The notes beneath the pieces were generated by a model that saw only the letters and a program-made list of their open reading frames with translations, was not told the DNA's origin and did not search any database. DNA of 44,554 nucleotides from an uncultured Oscillospiraceae bacterium. GTDB lineage: Bacteria; Bacillota; Clostridia; Oscillospirales; Oscillospiraceae. The position numbers were made by a program, and so were the translations under genes. Within the stretch, counting starts at the first letter, position 1. Each line of letters starts with the position of its first letter. The stretch covers positions 1-44,554 of the forward strand of contig CAJUCB010000005.1 of assembly GCA_910584805.1 (NCBI GenBank), given 5' to 3'. Shown in pieces: positions 1-8,636 of the stretch.

Positions 1-2
1 AC

Positions 3-1832
3 TACCTGCGCAGCCAGGGGGGGGACGTGATCTATTACATCCCCAACCGCCTGGAAGAGGGCTATGGGGTGAACCAGGGGGCGGTGGAGAAATTGGCCCA
101 GGAGGGGGTCCGGCTGGTGATTACCGTGGACTGCGGCATCACCGCCGTGGAGGAAACCGCCTACGCCGCCCAGCTGGGCATGGACCTGATCGTCACCGAC
201 CACCATGAGTGCAAGGAAGTCCTGCCCCCCGCCGTGGCGGTGGTGGACCCCCACCGGAAGGACTGCCCCTACCCCTTCAAGAACCTGGCGGGGGTGGGGG
301 TGGCCCTGAAGCTGGTGATGGCCCTGGGGGGCGCCAGCCGGGCCCACAATCTGTTTATGGAATACGCCGACCTGGCCGCCGTGGGCACCGTGGCTGACGT
401 GATGGAGCTGGTGGGGGAAAACCGCACCATTGTGCGGGTGGGCCTGCGGCACCTGAAAAAGACCCGCCGCCGGGGCCTGCGGGCCCTGATGCAGGAGGCG
501 GGGACCCTGAACCGCCCCCTAAACGCCACGGCCATCGGCTTCTGCCTCTCCCCCCGGATCAACGCCGCCGGGCGCATGGGCCGTGCCACCACGGCGGCGG
601 AGCTGGTGCTCACCGAGGACAGCGCCCAGGCCATGGCCCTGGCGGTGGAGCTGTGTGAGCTCAACCGCCACCGCCAGGCGGTGGAGCAGGAGATTTTTAC
701 CCAGTGTCTGGAACAGTTGGACGAGGGCAAGACCTACGACTGCCTGGTGTTGGCGGACCACCGCTGGCACCAGGGGGTGGTGGGCATTGTGGCCTCCCGG
801 CTCAGTGAGCGCTTCGCCTGCCCGGTGCTGATGATCTGCCTCCAGGAGGACGGCAAGGGGAAGGGCTCCTGCCGCTCCTATGGGGGGGTGAACCTCTTCT
901 GTGCCTTGGAGCAGTGCGCGGACCTGTTGGAGGGCTACGGCGGCCACGCCCTGGCCGCGGGCTTTACCATCAAGGAGGAGAACGTGGCGGCCTTCCGGGC
1001 GCGGATGACAGAGCTGGTCCGGGCGGATACCGGGGGGGAGAAGATGGTCCCCACCCTCCAAATCGACGGGGAGCTGGAAAGCGCCGGGGTGCTCACCCTG
1101 GAAGCCGTGGAACAGCTGGACCTGTTGGAGCCCTGCGGGGCCGGGAACCCCCGGCCGGTGTTTGCCCTGATGGGGGTGACCGTCACCTGCCTGTCTGACG
1201 TGGGGGGCGGCCGGCACTTGAAGATGCGGGCCACCCGGGACGGCAAGACCATGGACATGATCTTTTTCTCCGTCACCCGGGAGCAGTCGGGGCTGATGGT
1301 GGGGGACCGGGCCGATGTGGCCTTTTACCCCCAGATCAACGAGTATCGCGGCTCCCGGTCGGTGCAGCTCCACCTGGTGGACCTGCGCCCCACGGTGACG
1401 GTGGCCCAGGAACAGGAGGGGCAGCTCTACGAGCGCTTTTGCCGGGGGGAGGGCCTCGCCCCCGCCCAGGCCCGGCGGATGATCCCCCAGCGGGAGGAGT
1501 TCGCCGGGGTGTGGCGCTTCCTCTACCACCGCAACGGGGAGGTCACCGCCACCCCCACCCGGCTGGCCCAGCAGGTGGCCCAGGAGGCCGACCTGCCAGA
1601 GTCCGCCCTGCGCACCCGGATTTGCCTGGACGTGATGGAGGAATTGGGCCTTTTGAAGCAGGAGGGGCGGACAGACGGCAGCCTTCACATCCGCCTGCGC
1701 CAACGCCGGGGGAAGGGGAAGGTGGACCTGTTCCAGGCCCCCATCATCCGCAAGCTCCAAGGCATCGCCTGGGGGGAGACCCCGGAGCGGGAGCGGGGGG
1801 CCCTGCCCCAGGAGAGCCGGGTCTTTTCCTAA
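3..1832 (+). CDS. recJ: Single-stranded-DNA-specific exonuclease RecJ, 5'-truncated by the window edge
   Basis: RecJ digests single-stranded DNA 5' to 3' in recombination and mismatch/base-excision repair. The frame is already open at base 3, so the true start and the N-terminal aspartate motif lie upstream; about 610 residues remain. Visible landmarks are the DHH-family motif VTDHHE near residue 64 of the visible part, and the DHHA1 glycine-histidine motif GYGGHALAAGF near residue 315, followed by an OB-fold-like segment and a C-terminal extension ending in LFQAPIIRKL. A GTG at 27 could be mistaken for a start, but the codons before it (YLRSQGGD) are coding-like. The next gene, rel, follows closely on the same strand, a common Firmicute arrangement. 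Family assignment is secure. Confidence 0.93.
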   Translation, partial: YLRSQGGDVIYYIPNRLEEGYGVNQGAVEKLAQEGVRLVITVDCGITAVEETAYAAQLGMDLIVTDHHECKEVLPPAVAVVDPHRKDCPYPFKNLAGVGVALKLVMALGGASRAHNLFMEYADLAAVGTVADVMELVGENRTIVRVGLRHLKKTRRRGLRALMQEAGTLNRPLNATAIGFCLSPRINAAGRMGRATTAAELVLTEDSAQAMALAVELCELNRHRQAVEQEIFTQCLEQLDEGKTYDCLVLADHRWHQGVVGIVASRLSERFACPVLMICLQEDGKGKGSCRSYGGVNLFCALEQCADLLEGYGGHALAAGFTIKEENVAAFRARMTELVRADTGGEKMVPTLQIDGELESAGVLTLEAVEQLDLLEPCGAGNPRPVFALMGVTVTCLSDVGGGRHLKMRATRDGKTMDMIFFSVTREQSGLMVGDRADVAFYPQINEYRGSRSVQLHLVDLRPTVTVAQEQEGQLYERFCRGEGLAPAQARRMIPQREEFAGVWRFLYHRNGEVTATPTRLAQQVAQEADLPESALRTRICLDVMEELGLLKQEGRTDGSLHIRLRQRRGKGKVDLFQAPIIRKLQGIAWGETPERERGALPQESRVFS

Positions 1833-1913
1833 AGCCGGTTTCCCGGCGCAATGAGAACCAACCTATCCCGGCAGGCCGCCGGGGCACAATACAAACAGAG
1901 AGGGGCCTTGACT

Positions 1914-4163
1914 GTGCGTGAGCCTTTGGAACTGCGGTTTGAAGAACTGGAAGAGAAGATGAAATCCACCACCCCGGAGGACCGGGCCCGTGTCCGGGCC
2001 GCCTACGAATACGCCCGGAGCCACCACGAGGGGCAGCTGCGCAAGGATGGCTCCCCCTATATCACCCACCCCATGGAGGTGGCCCATCTGGTGGCGGAGC
2101 TGGGGCTGGACGCGGACTCCATCATGGCAGCCCTGCTCCACGACACCATTGAGGATACCGACGCCACCCACGAGGACGTGGCCCGGCTGTTCTCCCCCAC
2201 GGTGGCAGACCTGGTGGAGGGGGTCACCAAGCTGACCCGGGTGAAGTATACCTCCACGGAAGAGAAGCAGATGGAAAACCTGCGGAAAATGCTCATGGCC
2301 ATGGCCAAGGACGTGCGGGTGGTGCTCATCAAAATCTGCGACCGGGTCCATAACACCCGCACCTTGGAGTTCCAGTCCGAGCGCAAGCAGCGGGAGAAAT
2401 CCTTGGAGACCTTGGAAATCTATGCCCCCATCGCCCACCGGCTGGGGATGCAGCGGATGAAGTGGGAGATGGAGGACCTCTCCCTAAAATACCTGGACCC
2501 CATCGCTTACCAGGAGATCGACCAGGAGCTGCAAAGCCAGGCGGAGACCAACGCCGCCTTTATGGAGCGCATCCAGGCCTCCATCCAGACCCGGCTGGCA
2601 AAGGAGGGCATCCACTGCACCGTCTATGGCCGGGTAAAGCACGTCTATTCCATCTACCGGAAAACCTATGCCCAGAACAAGAAGCTCAGCGAGATTTTCG
2701 ACCTCTACGCCTTCCGGGTGATTGTGGACGATATCGCCTCCTGCTACAGCGTTTTGGGCTGTATCCACGACATGTATAAGGTGGTGCCAGGGCGGTTCAA
2801 GGACTATATCGGCACCCCCAAGCCCAACGGCTACCAGTCCCTCCACACCACCGTCATTGGCAGCGAGGGCATCCCCTTTGAGGTGCAGATCCGCACCTGG
2901 GAGATGCACCACATGGCGGAGTATGGCGTGGCCGCCCACTGGAAGTATAAACAGGGCCTCAAGGGCAAGGAGCTGGGCACCGAGGAGACCTTTGCCTGGA
3001 TCCGCCGCCTCATCGAGACCCAGCAGGACACCGGCGCCGAGGAGTATATCCGCAACCTGAAGGTGGACCTCTTCGCCGACGAGGTGTTCGTCTTTACCCC
3101 CAACGCAGATGTCATCAACCTCCCCGCCGGGGCCACTCCCATCGACTTCGCCTATGCCATCCACTCCGCCGTGGGCAACTCCATGACCGGGGCCAAGGTC
3201 AACGGGCGCATCGTGGGCTTTGACTACCAGCTCAAGTCCGGGGAGATCGTGGAGGTCATCACCTCCAAAAACGCCAAGGGCCCCAGCCGGGACTGGATGA
3301 ACCTGGCCAAGAGCACCCAGGCCCGCTCCAAAATCCGCCAGTGGTTCAAGCGGGAGAAACGGGAGGAAAACGTGGCCGCCGGGCGGTCTATGTTCGAGAA
3401 CGAGCTCAAGCACCTGGGCTTCTCCATCGCCGCCATCACCTCCGACCACATGCTCCCCCACATCCTGGAAAAGGTGCGCTTCAACAGCCTGGAAGAGATG
3501 TACGCCGCCATCGGCTATGGCGGGGCCTCCGCCCAGAAGTGCGCCAACCGTACCCGGGAGGAATTGGTCCACCAGGACCGCCAGCAGGCGGAACGCCTGG
3601 CCGCCGAGCGGGCCGCCCAGCAGGAGGAGCAGCAGAAGAAATTTGCCGAGCTGGCGGTGAGCAACGCCGCCGGGGTGGCCAGGAGCGGCGGCGGGCATAA
3701 GCACGCCGTCTCCGGGGTGGTGGTGTCGGACATGACCGAGTGCATGGTGAAGTTCGCCAAGTGCTGCACCCCGGTGCCCGGGGACGACATTGTGGGCTTC
3801 ATCACCCGGGGCTATGGGGTCTCCGTCCACCGCCGGGACTGCCCCAACGCCCAGCTGGGCATGAACCGGGCGGCGGAAAAGGACCGCTGGGTCAGCGTAG
3901 GCTGGGACGCCGAGAGCCAGAACACCTACAAGACCGCCGTGGAGCTCATCGCCAAGGACCGGCCCGGCCTGGCCATGGATGCCGCCGCCGTGCTGGCGTC
4001 AGGGAAGATCAACGCCCTGAACTTCTCCGCCGCCTCCCTGCCCGACGGTTATGCCAAAATCCGGGTGGTGGTGGAGGTGCGCACCCAGAGCGAGATTACC
4101 ACCATCATGAACAAGCTCAACCAGATCAACGGCGTGTATCAGGTGGGCAGGGTCCGCGGATAA
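1914..4163 (+). CDS. relA: Bifunctional (p)ppGpp synthetase/hydrolase, Rel/SpoT family
   Basis: This is the stringent-response enzyme that makes and degrades (p)ppGpp in the cytosol. Domains in order are an HD hydrolase with LLHDTIED (the HDxxED pair is intact, so hydrolysis is expected), a synthetase domain containing GRFKDYIGTPKPNGYQSLHT near residue 295, a TGS domain from about residue 390, a conserved-cysteine segment KCCTPVPGDD near 616, and a C-terminal ACT domain. The RFKD tetrapeptide is the RXKD form typical of bifunctional Rel rather than synthetase-only RelA. I chose GTG 1914 because AGAGAGGGG at 1897-1905 sits about nine bases before it. ATG 1851 is in frame, adds 21 residues, and has no ribosome site; TTG 1908 is too close to the site. 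Length, about 749 aa, is normal. Confidence 0.95.
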   Translation: MREPLELRFEELEEKMKSTTPEDRARVRAAYEYARSHHEGQLRKDGSPYITHPMEVAHLVAELGLDADSIMAALLHDTIEDTDATHEDVARLFSPTVADLVEGVTKLTRVKYTSTEEKQMENLRKMLMAMAKDVRVVLIKICDRVHNTRTLEFQSERKQREKSLETLEIYAPIAHRLGMQRMKWEMEDLSLKYLDPIAYQEIDQELQSQAETNAAFMERIQASIQTRLAKEGIHCTVYGRVKHVYSIYRKTYAQNKKLSEIFDLYAFRVIVDDIASCYSVLGCIHDMYKVVPGRFKDYIGTPKPNGYQSLHTTVIGSEGIPFEVQIRTWEMHHMAEYGVAAHWKYKQGLKGKELGTEETFAWIRRLIETQQDTGAEEYIRNLKVDLFADEVFVFTPNADVINLPAGATPIDFAYAIHSAVGNSMTGAKVNGRIVGFDYQLKSGEIVEVITSKNAKGPSRDWMNLAKSTQARSKIRQWFKREKREENVAAGRSMFENELKHLGFSIAAITSDHMLPHILEKVRFNSLEEMYAAIGYGGASAQKCANRTREELVHQDRQQAERLAAERAAQQEEQQKKFAELAVSNAAGVARSGGGHKHAVSGVVVSDMTECMVKFAKCCTPVPGDDIVGFITRGYGVSVHRRDCPNAQLGMNRAAEKDRWVSVGWDAESQNTYKTAVELIAKDRPGLAMDAAAVLASGKINALNFSAASLPDGYAKIRVVVEVRTQSEITTIMNKLNQINGVYQVGRVRG

Positions 4164-4176
4164 AACTGCCCCGTCT

Positions 4177-4205
4177 CCCCCATTTTCTGTCTTGGAAAAT
4201 GGGGG
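4177..4205. terminator. Hairpin after rel
   Basis: A perfect 11-bp stem (CCCCCATTTTC / GAAAATGGGGG) with a 7-base loop starts 13 bases after the rel stop codon. It lacks a T-run, so it may be a weak or factor-assisted terminator, or a 3'-end stabiliser. Confidence 0.5.
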
Positions 4206-4241
4206 AAATGCAAATTTGGAGCGAAGATCGAAAACTTTCTG

Positions 4242-4270
4242 TTGCGCCCAGGGTGGAACTGGCGCATAAT
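4242..4270 (+). promoter_or_regulatory. Sigma-A-type promoter of the ATP-grasp/Mur-ligase operon
   Basis: TTGCGC (4242-4247), a 17-base spacer, then CATAAT (4265-4270), 37 bases before ATG 4308. A strong GAGGAGGG ribosome site lies at 4293-4300. No other convincing promoter was seen before the terminator at 9906, so the four genes are probably one transcript. Confidence 0.6.
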
Positions 4271-4307
4271 GGTATGAAAATATAGAAACACTGAGGAGGG
4301 CTCATTC

Positions 4308-5513
4308 ATGGCCAGCTTCCAGCCCCTGCTGTTCGGCGGGGATATCAATGTATACAGCGTGGCCCGCGCCTTTCACGAGGCCTATGGGGTGAAGTCCATT
4401 GCCTATGGCTACTACCCCTCCGGCCCCGCCTACGGCTCGGACATCATCGACTACCGCCCCTGCCCCACCAATGAGGACGCGGAGAGCTTTCGCCAAAACG
4501 TGGCCACGGTGGTGGGGGAGCATCCCGGCAAGACCATTTTGGTCATCGGCTGCGGCGACAGCTATGTGAAGCTGGCGGCGGAGAACAAGGACAGCCTGCC
4601 GGAACCCTGCATCGTGGCCACGGTGAGCGGGGAGGAGATCAACCGCCTCACCGACAAGGCCCAGTTTTACCGCCTCTGCGACCAGTACGGCATCGACCAC
4701 CCGGGCACCTTCGTCTACCACCGGGACATGGGCCACGACTTTACCCTGCCCTTCCAGCCCCCCTTCATCTGTAAGCCCTCCAACGGGGTGGCCTACTGGG
4801 CACACCCCTTCCCCGGCAACGAGAAGGTGTTCACCTGCCCCGACCGGGAGAGCCTGGAACAGGTGCTGGACAAGGTCTACGCCGCCGGGTATCCCGACAC
4901 CATGATTATCCAGGACTTCGTCCCCGGGGACGACAGCTTTATGCGGGTGCTCACCTGCTACTCCGACCGCAACGGGAAGGTAAAGCTCATGTGCCTGGGC
5001 CACGTGCTCCTGGAGGAGCACACCCCCCACGGCATCGGCAACCACGCGGTGATCCTCACCGAGGAGAACGAAGCGCTGTGCATGAAGTTCAAGGGCTTTT
5101 TGGAGGACATCCACTACACCGGCTTCTCCAACTTCGACATCAAGTACGACCAGCGGGACGGGAAGTTCAAGGCCTTTGAAATCAACTGCCGCCAGGGGCG
5201 CAGCAACTACTATGTCACCGGGGCGGGGTATAACATCGCCAAGCTCCTGGTGGAGGACCGGGTGGAGGGGAAGGAATTGCCCTTCACCCTGGCCAAGAAC
5301 CCCAGCCTGTGGCGGGTGGTGCCCCGGAAGGTGGCGTTCCGCTACATCGTCTCGGAATACCACGGGGAGATGAAACAGCGCATGGCGGAAGGGCGGGAGA
5401 GTACCCCCCTGTTCTACCACGCCGACAAGGCCCTCCCCCGCCGCCTGCGGATGACCAAAAACCTGCTGGGGCATTTTGTAAAATACAAGCAGTATTATCA
5501 GCCGAAGTGTTGA
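4308..5513 (+). CDS. ATP-grasp carboxylate-amine ligase, D-aspartate-ligase-like
   Basis: 401 aa. The N-terminus (LLFGGDINVYSVARAFHEAYG) and the central block QDFVPGDDSFMRVL ... MCLGHVLLEEHTP, followed by FSNFDIKYD and FEINCRQGRSNYY, carry the ATP-grasp metal- and ATP-binding signatures. As I remember it, the protein closely resembles Aslfm of Enterococcus faecium, which activates the beta-carboxyl of D-aspartate and joins it to the side-chain amine of the third stem-peptide residue in peptidoglycan precursors. The gene directly downstream is an Asp/Glu racemase, the same pairing as aslfm-racfm, which supports a D-Asp donor. First gene of the operon; start fixed by GAGGAGGG seven bases upstream. 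The acceptor is unknown, and another D-amino acid donor is possible. Confidence 0.8.
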   Translation: MASFQPLLFGGDINVYSVARAFHEAYGVKSIAYGYYPSGPAYGSDIIDYRPCPTNEDAESFRQNVATVVGEHPGKTILVIGCGDSYVKLAAENKDSLPEPCIVATVSGEEINRLTDKAQFYRLCDQYGIDHPGTFVYHRDMGHDFTLPFQPPFICKPSNGVAYWAHPFPGNEKVFTCPDRESLEQVLDKVYAAGYPDTMIIQDFVPGDDSFMRVLTCYSDRNGKVKLMCLGHVLLEEHTPHGIGNHAVILTEENEALCMKFKGFLEDIHYTGFSNFDIKYDQRDGKFKAFEINCRQGRSNYYVTGAGYNIAKLLVEDRVEGKELPFTLAKNPSLWRVVPRKVAFRYIVSEYHGEMKQRMAEGRESTPLFYHADKALPRRLRMTKNLLGHFVKYKQYYQPKC

Positions 5514-5523
5514 GGGCACAGCT

Positions 5524-6231
5524 ATGACACAGAGCAACCACATCCTAGGCATCCTGGGCGGTATGGGCCCCCAGGCCAGCAATACCTTTTACCAGCGCAT
5601 CATTGCCCGCACCGATGCCCAGCGGGACCAGGACCACCTGCGCCTGCTGCTGTGGAGCGACGCCGCCATCCCCGACCGCACCGCCGGGATTCTCAGCGGA
5701 CAGGAGGGGCCGGTGTATGACGCCCTGCTCCGGGGCATCCAGCTCTTGACGGCGGCGGGCTGTACGCTGATTGCCATCCCCTGCAATACCTCCCACTACT
5801 TCGTCCCCCGGCTCCAAAAGGAGACCCCGGTGCCCATCCTCCACATGATCCAGGAGACGGCGGCGGCGGTGAAGGAAACCGGGGCAGAGCGGGTGGGGGT
5901 TTTGGCCACCGACGGCACCATCCAGACCGGGCTGTATCAAACGGCCTTGGAGGCGGTGGGCTGCACGGCCGTCACACCGCCCCCAGGGCTGCAAAACACC
6001 GTGATGTCCCTGATCTATGACGATATCAAAAGCGGGAAGCCGGGAGACGAGGCGAAATTCGCCGCCCTGGACCGCTTTTTGCACCACGCGGGCTGCGGCT
6101 GCGCCATCCTGGGCTGTACGGAGCTGTCCGTCTACCGGGAGCAGGCCAAGCTGCCCCCCTATTACATCGACGCCATGGAGGTTTTGGCCCAGCAGGCCAT
6201 CCTGCGCTGTGGGAAAGCGCTGGCCCCCTGA
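5524..6231 (+). CDS. Aspartate/glutamate racemase family protein
   Basis: 235 aa, the usual length. It belongs to the cofactor-independent two-cysteine racemases: LGGMGPQAS near the N-terminus, catalytic cysteine 87 in IPCNTSHY, and catalytic cysteine 198 in LGCTELS. The enzyme would interconvert L- and D-aspartate (or glutamate) in the cytosol. Placed ten bases after an Asl-like ATP-grasp gene, it most simply supplies D-aspartate to that ligase. MurI is less likely because the motif context (GGMGP, PCNTSH) is of the aspartate-racemase type. The start ATG is weakly preceded by GAGGGCACAGCT, overlapping the end of the upstream gene region, which suggests coupled translation. Confidence 0.85.
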   Translation: MTQSNHILGILGGMGPQASNTFYQRIIARTDAQRDQDHLRLLLWSDAAIPDRTAGILSGQEGPVYDALLRGIQLLTAAGCTLIAIPCNTSHYFVPRLQKETPVPILHMIQETAAAVKETGAERVGVLATDGTIQTGLYQTALEAVGCTAVTPPPGLQNTVMSLIYDDIKSGKPGDEAKFAALDRFLHHAGCGCAILGCTELSVYREQAKLPPYYIDAMEVLAQQAILRCGKALAP

Positions 6232-6249
6232 CGAGGAAAGGATTTGACC

Positions 6250-8634
6250 ATGAAGCTAACCCTCTATCCCCTGGGTGAGTACATCCAGCTATTACAGAAA
6301 AAGAACCTGCTGCGCGCCGCCGCCAGCGCCCCCCTGACACGGGAGGTGGCCCTGGTGAGCTGCGACTCACGGGAGGTGGTCCCCGGCACCCTGTTCATCT
6401 GCAAGGGCGCCCACTTTAAGGTGGACTACCTCCGCGCCGCCCAGGAGAGGGGGGCCTTTGCCTACCTGGCAGAGGAGCCCTACCCAGAGGTGGAGCTGCC
6501 CTGCATCCAGGTGGGGGATGTGCGGCTGTCCATGGCCCTGCTGGCGGACTTTTATTACAACCACCCCTCGGGGAAGCTGGGGGTGGTGGGCATCACCGGC
6601 ACCAAGGGGAAGTCCTCCACCACCTACTACCTGAAATATATCTTCGACGAATATCTCGCCGCCCAAAAGGCCCCCGCCAGCGGCATCATCTCCTCCATCG
6701 ACACCTACGACGGGGTGGAGCGCTTTGAGTCCCACCTCACCACCCCGGAGCCCTTGGACCTGGAACGCCACTTCGCCAACGCCGTGGGGGAGGAGCTGCG
6801 GTATTTGACCATGGAGGTGTCCAGCCAGGCCCTGAAATATGACCGGGTGCGGAATGTGGACTTCGCCGCGGCGGTGTTCCTGAACATCAGCCCCGACCAC
6901 ATCTCCCCCATTGAGCACCCGGACTTTGAGGACTACTTTGCCTCCAAGCTGCGGATTTTTGCCCAGTCCGCCGCCGCCTGCGTGAACCTGGACAGTGACC
7001 GGGCAGACCGGGTGCTGGAAGCCGCCAAGCGCAGCTGCCCCCGGATCATCACCTTTTCCGAAAAGGACCCCTCCGCCACCGTGTTCGGCACCCAGGTGCG
7101 CAAGCAGGGAGGGGATATCCTCTTCCGGGTGAAAACCCCCCGGTATAACCGGGAGTTCCGGCTCACCATGCCGGGGCTGTTCAACGTCCAGAACGCCTTG
7201 GCGGCCCTGGCGGTGTGCGAGGCCCTGTCCATCCCGGAGCAGTACGCCTTTGCCGGGCTGATGAAGGCCCGGGTCCCTGGCCGGATGGAGGTCTATGCCA
7301 ACGCCGACGACAAGGTGTGCGTGCTGGTGGACTATGCCCACAACAAGCTCTCCTTTGAAACCCTGTTCCAGTCCGTCCAGGCGGAGTACCCCGGGCGGCG
7401 GATTGTCACCGTGTTCGGCTGCCCCGGCAAGAAGGCCTTTGACCGCCGCCGGAACCTGGGGGAGATTTCCGGCAAATACTCTGATCTGGTGATCCTCACC
7501 GAGGAGGACGCCGGGGAGGAGCCGGTGGAGGATATCTGCAAGGATATCGCCCAGTATGTGGAGGCCCAGCACCACGCGGAATACAGCATCGTCCCTGACA
7601 GAGGAGAGGCCATCCGCCAGGCTGTGATGGGCAGCCGGGAGGAAACCGTAATCCTCCTCACCGGCAAGGGGGCGGAGACCCGGCAGAAACGGGGCACGGA
7701 GTATATCGACTGCCCCTCCGATGTAGACTACGCCAAGGAGGCCCTCCACGAGTACGACGTCCAGCACGGCATGGACGGCATGAGCAAGGTCCGCTCCCTG
7801 CTGGACGTGCTCCCCCGGCTGCGCCGCTGGGAGGGCCGTACCGTGGTCATCAAATACGGCGGCTCCGCCCTGGACGCCGAGAGTACCGACACCATTTTGG
7901 AGGACGTGGCCGCCCTGCAATCCGTGGGGGTCCGGGTGATCCTGGTCCACGGGGGCGGCAAGGAGATCTCCGCCCTGCTGGACAAGCTGGGGGTGGAGAG
8001 CCGCTTCCAGCAGGGCTACCGCTACACCGACCAGGCGGTGTTGGACACCGCGGAGCTGGCGTTGTCCGCCCGGGTGAACAAATCCGTGGTGGCGGCGTTG
8101 AGCCGGGTGGGCAGCCGGGCCTGCGGGGTGTCTGGCCGGGACGGGGGGCTGCTCAGTGCCCGGTCCAAGGACGACAGCCTGGGCCTGGTGGGCACCATCA
8201 CCCAGGTGGACCCCCGCCTGTTGCTGACCCTGTTGGAGGGGGGCTTTTTGCCGGTGGTGTCTCCCATTGCCGGCAGCGCCACCGAGCCGGGGAAGGCTTT
8301 CAACTGCAACGCCGACGACGCCGCCCGGGCCGTTGCCGAGGCCTTGAAGGCGGACAAGCTCATCTTCCTCACCGACACCGACGGCATCCTCACCGACAGC
8401 CAGAACCCCTCCACCCGCATCGACAAGATCGACCCCAGCCGGGCCAAGGAGCTCATGGACAGCGGCCTCATCGCCGGGGGCATGCGGCCTAAGACCTTAA
8501 ACTGCATCCACGCCGTGGAACACGGGGTGGGGGCGGTTACCATCCTCAACGGGCGGATGGAGCACGCCATTTTGTTGGACGCCATCTCCGAAAAAGCCCT
8601 GGGGACCACCATTGAAAAGAAGCGAAGGAGCTGA
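6250..8634 (+). CDS. Mur ligase (MurE-like) fused to an N-acetylglutamate-kinase-like domain
   Basis: 794 aa, far longer than MurE (about 480-500) or ArgB (about 290). Residues 1 to about 505 are a complete Mur ligase: an N-terminal substrate domain, P-loop GITGTKGKSST near 115-124, a central MEVSSQAL block, NISPDHI, and a C-terminal domain with VDYAHN, FGCPGKKAFDRR and GKGAETRQ. The DNPR motif of diaminopimelate-adding MurE is replaced by TEEDAGEEP, so a different amino acid is expected. Residues 511-794 form a full amino-acid kinase of the NAGK type: VVIKYGGSAL, ILVHGGGKEIS, GYRYTD, FLTDTDGIL and GGMRPKT. The junction is in frame; internal ATG 7780 lacks a ribosome site, so I read a genuine fusion. 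The start is ATG 6250, with AAGGA eight bases upstream (TTG 6244 is too close). Confidence 0.85.
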   Translation: MKLTLYPLGEYIQLLQKKNLLRAAASAPLTREVALVSCDSREVVPGTLFICKGAHFKVDYLRAAQERGAFAYLAEEPYPEVELPCIQVGDVRLSMALLADFYYNHPSGKLGVVGITGTKGKSSTTYYLKYIFDEYLAAQKAPASGIISSIDTYDGVERFESHLTTPEPLDLERHFANAVGEELRYLTMEVSSQALKYDRVRNVDFAAAVFLNISPDHISPIEHPDFEDYFASKLRIFAQSAAACVNLDSDRADRVLEAAKRSCPRIITFSEKDPSATVFGTQVRKQGGDILFRVKTPRYNREFRLTMPGLFNVQNALAALAVCEALSIPEQYAFAGLMKARVPGRMEVYANADDKVCVLVDYAHNKLSFETLFQSVQAEYPGRRIVTVFGCPGKKAFDRRRNLGEISGKYSDLVILTEEDAGEEPVEDICKDIAQYVEAQHHAEYSIVPDRGEAIRQAVMGSREETVILLTGKGAETRQKRGTEYIDCPSDVDYAKEALHEYDVQHGMDGMSKVRSLLDVLPRLRRWEGRTVVIKYGGSALDAESTDTILEDVAALQSVGVRVILVHGGGKEISALLDKLGVESRFQQGYRYTDQAVLDTAELALSARVNKSVVAALSRVGSRACGVSGRDGGLLSARSKDDSLGLVGTITQVDPRLLLTLLEGGFLPVVSPIAGSATEPGKAFNCNADDAARAVAEALKADKLIFLTDTDGILTDSQNPSTRIDKIDPSRAKELMDSGLIAGGMRPKTLNCIHAVEHGVGAVTILNGRMEHAILLDAISEKALGTTIEKKRRS

Positions 8635-8636
8635 CT

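Noticed and set aside
1851..1913. Upstream ATG for rel
   Set aside because: It has no ribosome site and precedes the AGAGAGGGG motif that fits GTG 1914.
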